A stretch of DNA of 8,040 nt from Phycisphaerales bacterium UBA7812 (GTDB lineage Bacteria; Planctomycetota; Phycisphaerae; Phycisphaerales; UBA1924), in contig DLBY01000085.1 of NCBI GenBank assembly GCA_002480345.1, positions 1 through 8,040 of the forward strand, written 5' to 3'. The translations under genes were made by a program, and so were the position numbers. The notes beneath the pieces are model-generated. The model saw only the letters and a program-made list of their open reading frames with translations, was not told the DNA's origin and did not search any database. Shown piece after piece: positions 1 through 5,544 of this stretch. Each line of letters begins with the position of its first letter. Within the stretch, counting starts at the first letter, position 1.

Positions 1-1288
1 GGCGGACCTTGGGCAGCAACCCGCCCAGGCCGATCGCCTCGTCCGCCGCCGCGACGATGACGGCGCGTTCCAGGTCGAGCAGCGACTGGATCGCGACATA
101 CAAAAAGTTCCCCGAGCCGCACGCGGGATCGAGCACGCGAACGGACGCGAGACGCTGCTGGAACCCGTCGAACAGGTCGGCGATCTCGTTGTTCGCCTTC
201 TTCTTCGTCGCGTCGGTCGTCGCCTTCGCCCGCCGTTCCAACTGCTCGGCGATCTTCGCCTGCGTGTCCTCCCACTCCCGCCGCAGCGGGCGGATGATCA
301 CCGGCTCGATCACGAGCATGATGTCGTCCCGGCTGGTGTAGTGGGCCCCGATCTGCGCCCGCTTCGCGGGGTCCAGCGACCGCTCGAACAGCGTGCCGAA
401 CACCGAGGGCTCGACCTTGGACCAGTCCTTGCTGGCCGCGGTGACGAGGTGGGCGATCTCCCCCTCGGTGAGTTCGAGGGCGGGGTCGTCGTCGAACAGG
501 CCCCCGTTGAAGTAGGCGATCTCGTCGATCCCGAAATCGCCCCCGTCCTTCATCGCGCCGAACAGGGCGTCCATCTGCGAGCGGAGCCGGGCGGGGTCGT
601 GCCGGTACTTGCCCAGCATCTTCTCGAACAGGCCCTTGGGCAGGAGGTCCACATCCTCCGCGAACAGGCAGAACATGACCTTCATCAGGAAGTGGGCCGC
701 GGCGTGCGGGTCGTGCCCCCGGGACCGGAGCCCCTGGGCGATCGAGCCGATCGCGGTCGCGGCCTGCTTGGTGACTTCCTCGGGCGTCTCGTCGGGCTTG
801 AAGGACTCGGGATCGGTGAACACCCGCCGCAGGGTGTCGAGGGCCCGGGCCTGCTTGTCGGGGTCGGCGAGGTCGGCGAGCTCGACCGCGTGCATCTCGG
901 GGCGGAAGCCGGTGAAGTTGGTGTGGATCTCCGTCCGGGCGATATCGCTGACGATCAGCAGGGGCGGGTTGCCCAGGGCGTCGCGGTACTGCTTGACCTG
1001 CCGGTAGGCGTCGGCGAGGTCCGCGTACTTGCCCTTGCGCTTGTACTCCCAGACGAACTTGCCCCGGTACCACACATCGGCCCGCCCGCGTTCCCCCTTG
1101 GCCCCCAGCGAGGCGGCACCGGACACCGCGACCGCCTTCTCGAAGGTGAAGGTGTCCCCGACCGGGTCGGCCTCGATCGGGTTGCGGACGCCCAGCAGGG
1201 CGCAGAGGTCGTTGAAGTGCGTCTGGCTCGCGGCCTGCTCGGAGAGCTCGGCCCGGTTCCATTTCTTGACAAAGGTGGGGAGGTCCAT
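1..1288 (-). CDS. MmeI-like type IIG restriction endonuclease / adenine-specific DNA methyltransferase, N-terminal part
   Basis: This gene encodes a single-chain restriction-modification enzyme that would both cut and methylate DNA at its target. The reading frame is open from ATG 1288 to the left edge (429 codons), so the rest of the methyltransferase and the target-recognition domain lie outside. An N-terminal PD-(D/E)XK nuclease signature is visible: Asp71, nine residues, then Glu81-Tyr-Lys83, the same D-X9-EXK spacing and almost the same positions as in MmeI. A helical linker follows (about 180-330) with FGTLFERSL at 297-305 and GAHYTS at 314-319, both usual before the methylase in this family. 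The SAM-binding motif I, DPACGSGNFLYVA, is at 387-399. ATG 1288 is the only plausible start: an in-frame stop lies at 1328-1330, with no ATG, GTG or TTG between. There is no Shine-Dalgarno sequence before it. In this family methylation normally targets adenine; the recognition sequence cannot be predicted. Family confidence is high. Confidence 0.93.
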   Translation of the reverse strand, partial: MDLPTFVKKWNRAELSEQAASQTHFNDLCALLGVRNPIEADPVGDTFTFEKAVAVSGAASLGAKGERGRADVWYRGKFVWEYKRKGKYADLADAYRQVKQYRDALGNPPLLIVSDIARTEIHTNFTGFRPEMHAVELADLADPDKQARALDTLRRVFTDPESFKPDETPEEVTKQAATAIGSIAQGLRSRGHDPHAAAHFLMKVMFCLFAEDVDLLPKGLFEKMLGKYRHDPARLRSQMDALFGAMKDGGDFGIDEIAYFNGGLFDDDPALELTEGEIAHLVTAASKDWSKVEPSVFGTLFERSLDPAKRAQIGAHYTSRDDIMLVIEPVIIRPLRREWEDTQAKIAEQLERRAKATTDATKKKANNEIADLFDGFQQRLASVRVLDPACGSGNFLYVAIQSLLDLERAVIVAAADEAIGLGGLLPKVR

Positions 1289-1297
1289 ACGGGGGAG

Positions 1298-1303
1298 AGG
1301 ATA
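1298..1303 (-). promoter_or_regulatory. Possible extended -10 element (TATCCT) of the restriction gene
   Basis: On the minus strand TGG-TATCCT lies nine bases before ATG 1288 and resembles an extended -10 (TGnTATAAT). A start of transcription at the usual distance would fall about two bases before the ATG, giving an almost leaderless mRNA. That would explain the missing ribosome binding site. No good -35 is seen at 17 bp (GCTCTG). This is weak, inferred evidence. Confidence 0.3.
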
Positions 1304-1326
1304 CCAATCCCCGAACGGATCAGAGC

Positions 1327-1349
1327 GTCACCTGTACGGCAGCGGTGAC
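1327..1349. promoter_or_regulatory. Inverted repeat GTCACC-N11-GGTGAC upstream of the restriction gene
   Basis: A perfect 6-bp dyad (1327-1332 and 1344-1349) is centred near 1338, about 50 bp upstream of the restriction gene start and just beyond where a -35 would lie. The inner bases CTG and CAG also pair if two bases bulge. The position suits an activator or controller binding site, but no regulator gene is visible and a chance dyad is possible. Confidence 0.3.
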
Positions 1350-1407
1350 CGCCTCCGTCCGCCCCCGTTACCGGTTGCGGCCCATCGTCCACCCCGTTTA
1401 TTCGCCG

Positions 1408-1702
1408 ATGCGCCACGCGCACGGTCGTCGTGCGCGGACCCACGGTCGTCGTGCGCAGACAAAACATTCCCGTGCGCGGACCCACGACGATCGTGCGCGG
1501 CTTCACGATGACCGTGCGCGGACCCATGATCGTCGTGCGCGGACAAAACACTCCCATGCGCAGACCCACGGTCGTCGTGCGCGGCTTCACGACGATCGTG
1601 CGCAGACACAACCTCCCCGTGCGCGGACCCACGACGGCCGTGCGCGGATCAAACATCCCCGTGCGCCCACCCATGCCGACCGTGCGCCGGCGCTCGACCA
1701 CC
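1408..1702. repeat. 21-bp tandem repeat array with alternating unit types
   Basis: About a dozen contiguous 21-bp units begin with GTGCGC (once ATGCGC, at 1556), at 1430, 1451, 1472, 1493, 1514, 1535, 1556, 1577, 1598, 1619, 1640 and 1661. A 22-bp degenerate unit leads in at 1408 and a decayed unit follows at 1682. After GTGCGC the units fall into three types: A has GGACCCACG or near, B has (G/A)GACAAAACA or near, C has GGCTTCACG. The order is A B A C, A B A C, B' A B A, so an 84-bp block (1430-1513) is duplicated (1514-1597). The period is a multiple of three, so several frames are open through it and encode heptads on either strand, such as VRGPTVV (plus) or TTTVGPR (minus). No ribosome binding site or conserved domain supports translation. 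Its role is unknown. Confidence 0.9.
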
Positions 1703-1739
1703 GCGATCAGCCCGCCGCCCCTTCGCATCGCCGCCCTCC

Positions 1740-1775
1740 CCCTCCGCGCGCTCTGGGCCTCTGCGGTGCATCCCC
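1740..1775 (-). repeat. Dispersed GC-rich repeat, copy 1 (CGCAGAGGC...GCGCGGAG type)
   Basis: On the minus strand this reads ACCGCAGAGGCCCAGAG followed by CGCGCGGAGGG. It matches the copy at 1806-1841 at 30 of 36 positions, in the same orientation. From memory, the motif resembles an 'AACGCAGAGGCGCAGAGGCGCGGAG' repeat found between genes in many bacteria, which often produces spurious ORFs rich in AEARRARR-like peptides. Here such peptides do appear on the minus strand and are not a gene. Confidence 0.7.
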
Positions 1776-1805
1776 CCATCTCCTGCTCCGGTCCCTGGCC
1801 TGCAT

Positions 1806-1841
1806 CCCTCCGCGCTCTCCGAGCCTCGGCGTTCCATCCCC
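1806..1841 (-). repeat. Dispersed GC-rich repeat, copy 2
   Basis: On the minus strand this reads AACGCCGAGGCTCGGAGAG then CGCGGAGGG. It is a direct copy of the element at 1740-1775, offset by 66 bp. Both copies lie between the 21-bp array and the terminator at 1886-1918, in DNA without a gene. Confidence 0.7.
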
Positions 1842-1885
1842 CGGGCAGACGCCCGCCGCCCGCCCGAATCCACGCCGCGCGCACG

Positions 1886-1918
1886 AAAAAAAGCCGGTGC
1901 CGCTTACACGGCGCCGGC
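1886..1918 (-). terminator. Rho-independent terminator of the dockerin-type protein gene
   Basis: On the minus strand GCCGGCGCCG (1918-1909), a six-base loop TGTAAG, and CGGCACCGGC (1902-1893) form a ten-position stem with one C/A mismatch, followed at once by seven Ts (1892-1886). It starts 35 bp after the stop of the gene ending at 1953, the normal place for an intrinsic terminator. Confidence 0.88.
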
Positions 1919-1952
1919 CCGTCGTCCCGATCTCACGCCCGCGACGCGCCCG

Positions 1953-2951
1953 CTACAGGCACCCGCCGACGAATCCATTGACGAACGCGTTCACATCCGA
2001 CAGGTCGAAGATCCCCTCGCCCGTCAGGTCCGCGACCGGATCGTTCGCGACAAAGCCCGTCGTGAACGCATTGATGTCCGACAGATCCAGCACGCCGTAG
2101 GGCGTCGCCAGGTCCGCCGCCGCGCACGGCGGGTCCGTCGGGTTCCAGAAATTGTCCACGATCCCCGCGCTCGGGCAGTTCACCGTTACCCCGTCGGGGA
2201 CCGTGAACACCGGGACCGCCGCCCCACCCTCCGTGCCGGGCGGGAAACTCAGGACCGCCCCGATCCGCCCCTCGAGCGAACCGGGATCCGCTGAACTGGC
2301 CACATCGTCGACGGTGACGATGACCGAGAAACTCGTGTTCTGATTCGCCGGCAAGGTGACACCGATCGACACGCCGATCGGCACGCCGTCGAGGTTGAAG
2401 GCCGGGATCTGATTCTGAGCGGGAGACCCGGACCCCAGGCGCTCATAGACGAACGGGAAAGAGCCCGTGACGACCGTGACGCGCACCGAGTCGTTGGCGT
2501 CGCCGTCAACCGTGCTGTTGAAGCCGCTCGCCCTGAGCACGAGGTTCATCGTCACATTCACCGCGTTGGCGCCCGACGAGGCGGCGACGAACAGATCCGG
2601 GAAGGTCATCGTTGCGCTCGCATTGGCACGCCGGAAGGCGCCGGGCGAGGGGGTGAAGTCCTCGACATACTCGACCGTTGCGCGGACCGAGCCCGGACCC
2701 GCGGACGAGTACGCGGCGCCCAGCAGCCGCCCCCCGCCCGGCCCCAGGCTCGGGTCCGTGCAGTCACCCTCGTAGGCGCGGTCGCCCGCGAACACGGGGG
2801 AACTCCGAGTCCCGGTGTTCCAACTCCCGCAACTGCCCGCGCCTCCGCCGTCGCCGTTGCTGACGCCGTTGCTCTGATAGCTCGCCTGCCCGAACGCCGA
2901 CGACGCGAGCGCAGCGCAACCGAGGACCGAAACCAGCCGATGCCGAGTCAT
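1953..2951 (-). CDS. Secreted protein with C-terminal dockerin-like (GC-type) domain, unknown function
   Basis: The product is a 332-residue exported protein. The N-terminus MTRHRLVSVLGCAALASSAFGQ is a clear Sec signal peptide, probably cut after FGQ or nearby. The body (about 25-255) is rich in Gly, Ser, Thr, Asn and Val with alternating hydrophobic positions, which suggests a secreted beta-sandwich; I do not recognise a named family there. The last 57 residues (276-332) are a two-unit dockerin-like motif: Cys276, then PYGVLDLSDINAF and GEGIFDLSDVNAF, ending in GGCL. The same module ends the protein at 3697-5538. Its Asp-rich helices resemble calcium-binding dockerin halves, so it may anchor or sort the protein at the cell surface; this is inference. 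ATG 2951 was chosen over the upstream in-frame start at 3197 because it opens the signal peptide and has AAGGG (2959-2963) seven bases upstream. A strong terminator follows at 1886-1918. Confidence 0.88.
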   Translation of the reverse strand: MTRHRLVSVLGCAALASSAFGQASYQSNGVSNGDGGGAGSCGSWNTGTRSSPVFAGDRAYEGDCTDPSLGPGGGRLLGAAYSSAGPGSVRATVEYVEDFTPSPGAFRRANASATMTFPDLFVAASSGANAVNVTMNLVLRASGFNSTVDGDANDSVRVTVVTGSFPFVYERLGSGSPAQNQIPAFNLDGVPIGVSIGVTLPANQNTSFSVIVTVDDVASSADPGSLEGRIGAVLSFPPGTEGGAAVPVFTVPDGVTVNCPSAGIVDNFWNPTDPPCAAADLATPYGVLDLSDINAFTTGFVANDPVADLTGEGIFDLSDVNAFVNGFVGGCL

Positions 2952-3298
2952 GGATGTTCCCTTCGTCCCGTTCCCGCGGGAGTAACCCGGCCGCGACGCG
3001 TGCAAAGATGACTCGCACCCGTCACCGAACGCAACGGGCCGACCGGTCGCGGCAACGCTCCCCCACGAGATCAATACGAGCGTGCCGCACGACCGGGGGC
3101 CTCTTCCCACAGGTCGCGGGGTCACGATACCGGATGGACGCCGCCAGCCCAAGCATCTCGACGAAGCGCTGAGCCAAAGCAACAGATTCCCGAGCAAAGC
3201 CGGGCACTTCTACTGATCATTCGGTTCACGCTCCGCTCGATCGCCACGCTATGCAACGGCACCCCGTCGCGGCACCGCACCGCCGACCGCCCCGCCGC
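2952..3298. other. Intergenic region, no gene seen
   Basis: This 347-bp stretch lies between two minus-strand genes. It contains the ribosome binding site AAGGG (2959-2963) for the secreted protein and presumably its promoter, but no convincing -35/-10 pair is visible. ORFs up to 61-72 codons cross it (for example 3022-3207 minus) but none shows a conserved motif or ribosome binding site. A weak bulged hairpin (minus strand CCCGGC-TTT-GCTCGGG, about 3190-3205) is not followed by Ts. It is slightly lower in GC than its surroundings. Confidence 0.6.
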
Positions 3299-3565
3299 TC
3301 AGCCCGCGGCGCCCGCCTCCAGCGCCTCCACCCGCGTGTACTGGTCGAGGTTGCAGATCACCCGCTCACCGTCATCCTTGACGATCTCGACACGGTCGAG
3401 CCACAGCTTCTTGTCCTCGCTGTGCGCAAACCACGACCCCGTCTTCGACTGCCCGAACGACGCGACCGTCCCCTCGACCCGGGTCGTCATCGTCCCGCTC
3501 AGCCGGGGGATCTGCTGCACCACCCGCACCCGCTGCCCGACCGTGAACTCGAATTCCGTTGCCAT
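3299..3565 (-). CDS. Small conserved hypothetical protein, likely SH3-like beta-barrel
   Basis: This gene encodes an 88-residue protein without signal peptide or membrane segment, so probably cytoplasmic. It starts with MATEFEFTVGQRVRVVQQI and continues with a VEGTVASFGQSKTGSWFAHS segment and KLWLDRVEIVKDDGE. The pattern of short beta strands, with the 'GxRVRVV...VEGTV' opening, resembles SH3-like or KOW-like barrels. I recall similar 75-90-residue proteins of unknown function in other bacteria with the 'KTGSWFAHS..KLWLDR' core; no function is known to me. The length, the conserved-looking core and the absence of any competing gene on the other strand support a real gene. A short purine run (AGGGGC) sits directly before ATG 3565, too close for an ideal ribosome binding site. 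It is transcribed away from the CRTAC1-like gene at 3697, with 131 bp between them. Confidence 0.78.
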   Translation of the reverse strand: MATEFEFTVGQRVRVVQQIPRLSGTMTTRVEGTVASFGQSKTGSWFAHSEDKKLWLDRVEIVKDDGERVICNLDQYTRVEALEAGAAG

Positions 3566-3601
3566 GCCCCTAGTTTACCCCCCCCGCCCCCGCCGCGGAC
3601 C

Positions 3602-3619
3602 CCGAAGAATCGCCTTCGG
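3602..3619. other. Short hairpin in divergent intergenic region
   Basis: CCGAAG (3602-3607), loop AATCGC and CTTCGG (3614-3619) form a perfect 6-bp stem between the two divergent genes. A 10-bp palindrome GCTGCGCAGC follows at 3641-3650. Either could be an operator for the divergent promoters, but no promoter hexamers are clear and both may be chance in GC-rich DNA. Confidence 0.25.
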
Positions 3620-3681
3620 ATCCCGCCCGTTTCCCGGTACGCTGCGCAGCACACAACACCGCCGCCCCCCCGGAGCGGCCC

Positions 3682-3689
3682 GGAGAGGG
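3682..3689 (+). promoter_or_regulatory. Ribosome binding site of the CRTAC1-like gene
   Basis: GGAGAGGG ends seven bases before ATG 3697 and is the best Shine-Dalgarno match in the window. It supports the start that yields a full signal peptide. Confidence 0.65.
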
Positions 3690-3696
3690 ACCCCGC

Positions 3697-5538
3697 ATGA
3701 ACCGCAGGCCGCGCCGTTTGACCTGTCTCCCCACCCGCGCACTCACCCTGACGCTCGCCGCCGCGGGCGCCGCGGGCGCCCCGCTCGCCTTCACCGATGT
3801 CACCGAGTCCGCGGGCCTCGCCGTCCAGCACGGCTATGTCGTCAACGGATCCACCGGAAAGGACATGGGCGCAGGCGGCGCCGTCGCCGATTTCAACAAC
3901 GACGGGCTCCAGGACATCTTCTTCCTCTCGGGCGGCATCGCCCACGACAGCCTCTTCATCAACAACGGCGACGGGACCTTCACCGACCGCGCCGCCGAGT
4001 GGGGCATCCACGACCTCCCCACCCACATCGGGTCCGCCGCACTCGCCGCAGACCTCAACAACGACGGACGCGTTGACCTCTACATCACCAGCCACGGCGG
4101 CGCCGCCACCACCGGACAGACCGGCATGCACCGCCTCCTGATCAACCTCCCCCCGACCACCGAAGCCGGCCCCCGCTTCGCCGACTTCGCCGACCACTGC
4201 GGCGTCGACACCACCTCCACCCTCATCGCCGACGGCTTCGGCGCCGCCGCGGGCGATATCGACCTCGACGGCGACCTCGACCTCGCCGTCGCCGGGTGGG
4301 TCCCCATCGGTCACAACTTCCTGTTCCGCAACCAGGGCAACGACCAGGACTTCCTCCCCATCTTCACGAACGACACCCAGTCCATCGACTCGCCCTACCG
4401 CGACGGCGCCGCCCTCGACACGCACGGCTTCAGCCCCCGCATCATCGACATGAACGCCGACTGGAGGCCCGAGATCCTCTGGATCTCGGACTTCGTAACC
4501 AGCCGATACCTCCGCAACAACCCCGACAACTCGTTCACCGACATCACCGAGCAATCGGGCACGGGCCTCGATCAGAACGGGATGGGCGTCGCGACGGGCG
4601 ACCTCAACAACGACGGCCTGCTCGACTTCTATGTCACCGCGATCGAGCAGCCCGATTACCCCGTCAAACCACGCGAGGGCAACCGTCTCTACCTCAACCA
4701 GGGCAACCACCAGTTCACCGAGGTCGCCCGCGACACCGGGTCCCACGACGGCAAGTGGGGATGGGGCGTCTCCGCCGCCGACTTCGACCACGACACCGAT
4801 CTCGACCTTGCCGAAGTCAACGGCTGGAACGGCATCCCCATCTTCGAGAACCAACCCGCACTCTTCTTCGAGAACCAACTCGCCGACTCGGGCACCATGA
4901 TTTTCCAGGAGACCGGCACCGCGATCGGGTTCGACTACATCTCCGACGCGCGAGGGCTCGCCCGCATCGACTACGACAACGACGGAGACCAGGACGCCCT
5001 CATCTTCTCACGCCTCGGACGCCTCACCCTTCTGCGAAACGACCTGATCACCCAGAACATCACCCCGCCCGACGCGAACTGGCTCCGTGTCTTCATCAAC
5101 ACCGACGCGCGCACAAACCTCGCCCCAGAGGGCATCGGCGCCGTCCTCACCGCCAAGACCGCGCTGGGGAATCTCCGCCGCGCCATCGACGCCGGACCGA
5201 CCTATCAGACCTCCGAGGAGCGCTCCGCCCACTTCGGCCTCGGGACCGCAACCGCCGTCCTCGAACTCGACATCGAGTTCCACGACGGGACCCTGCTCCA
5301 CCTTGAGCAGGTCCCCGCGAACCAGACGCTCACCATCCACACGCCCCCCTGCCGCGCGGATCTCGCCGCCCCCTTCGGCGTGCGCGACCTCGCGGACATC
5401 CAGGCCTTCGTGGGCTACTTCATCCAGGGACGCCGCGCCGCGAACCTCGCCGACCCGCTCCCCGATCCCCACGACGCGCCGGTCCTCGACCTCGCGGACA
5501 TCCAGGCCTTCCTCGCGCAGTTCATGAACTGCGAGTGA
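3697..5538 (+). CDS. Secreted CRTAC1-like FG-GAP/VCBS propeller with ASPIC/UnbV domain and dockerin-like C-terminus
   Basis: The product is a 613-residue exported protein. Residues 1-28 form a Sec signal peptide (Arg-rich start, Leu/Ala-rich core, cut near AGA). Residues 31-450 are FG-GAP/VCBS repeats of an integrin-like beta-propeller, with seven calcium-loop motifs beginning at D65 (DFNNDGLQD), D119 (DLNNDGRVD), D187 (DIDLDGDLD), D251 (DMNADWRPE), D302 (DLNNDGLLD), D362 (DFDHDTDLD) and D425 (DYDNDGDQD). Loops four and six have lost the Gly and may bind calcium poorly. Residues 460-548 are an ASPIC/UnbV domain (EGIGAVLTAKT, SAHFGLG, FHDGTLLHLEQV). Residues 552-613 are the same dockerin-like module as in the protein at 1953-2951: Cys552, two DLADIQAF helices, end NCE. 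It probably acts outside the cytoplasm in adhesion or carbohydrate/protein binding; the ligand is unknown. GAGGG (3685-3689) lies seven bases before the ATG. The stop is 6 bp from the convergent glmM stop. Confidence 0.93.
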   Translation: MNRRPRRLTCLPTRALTLTLAAAGAAGAPLAFTDVTESAGLAVQHGYVVNGSTGKDMGAGGAVADFNNDGLQDIFFLSGGIAHDSLFINNGDGTFTDRAAEWGIHDLPTHIGSAALAADLNNDGRVDLYITSHGGAATTGQTGMHRLLINLPPTTEAGPRFADFADHCGVDTTSTLIADGFGAAAGDIDLDGDLDLAVAGWVPIGHNFLFRNQGNDQDFLPIFTNDTQSIDSPYRDGAALDTHGFSPRIIDMNADWRPEILWISDFVTSRYLRNNPDNSFTDITEQSGTGLDQNGMGVATGDLNNDGLLDFYVTAIEQPDYPVKPREGNRLYLNQGNHQFTEVARDTGSHDGKWGWGVSAADFDHDTDLDLAEVNGWNGIPIFENQPALFFENQLADSGTMIFQETGTAIGFDYISDARGLARIDYDNDGDQDALIFSRLGRLTLLRNDLITQNITPPDANWLRVFINTDARTNLAPEGIGAVLTAKTALGNLRRAIDAGPTYQTSEERSAHFGLGTATAVLELDIEFHDGTLLHLEQVPANQTLTIHTPPCRADLAAPFGVRDLADIQAFVGYFIQGRRAANLADPLPDPHDAPVLDLADIQAFLAQFMNCE

Positions 5539-5544
5539 ACGCCC

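Noticed and set aside
341..1348. Long plus-strand ORF (335 codons) opposite the restriction gene
   Set aside because: It is antisense to a well-supported MmeI-like frame, has low-complexity Gly/Val/Glu/Arg-rich sequence and no domain.
1408..1702. CRISPR array
   Set aside because: Units are contiguous 21-mers without unique spacers, and no cas gene is near.
955..1884. Minus-strand ORF of 309 codons across the array and into the restriction gene
   Set aside because: It reads the restriction gene in the wrong frame at its end and begins in dispersed repeats that commonly make false AEARRARR-type ORFs; only the array part is kept as a speculative finding.
2952..3197. N-terminal extension of the secreted protein to an upstream start at 3197
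   Set aside because: It would bury the clear signal peptide behind 82 residues with no coding character, and the ribosome binding site favours ATG 2951.
3022..3207. Minus-strand ORF of 61 codons in the intergenic region
   Set aside because: It has no ribosome binding site, recognised motif or matching codon pattern.
2952..3298. tRNA or structured RNA in the largest gene-free stretch outside the repeat block
   Set aside because: No cloverleaf arms, TTCRA loop or CCA end could be found; only a weak bulged hairpin.
3499..4878. Long minus-strand ORF (459 codons) overlapping the CRTAC1-like gene
   Set aside because: It is antisense to clear FG-GAP repeats; its Val/Glu/Gly/Asp-rich sequence mirrors the repeated Asp-Asn codons and it overlaps the start of the 88-residue gene.
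5539..5544. Terminator between the convergent CRTAC1-like and glmM genes
   Set aside because: Only six bases separate the stops and no hairpin with a T-tract is seen nearby, so any termination signal must lie within the opposing gene or be factor-dependent.
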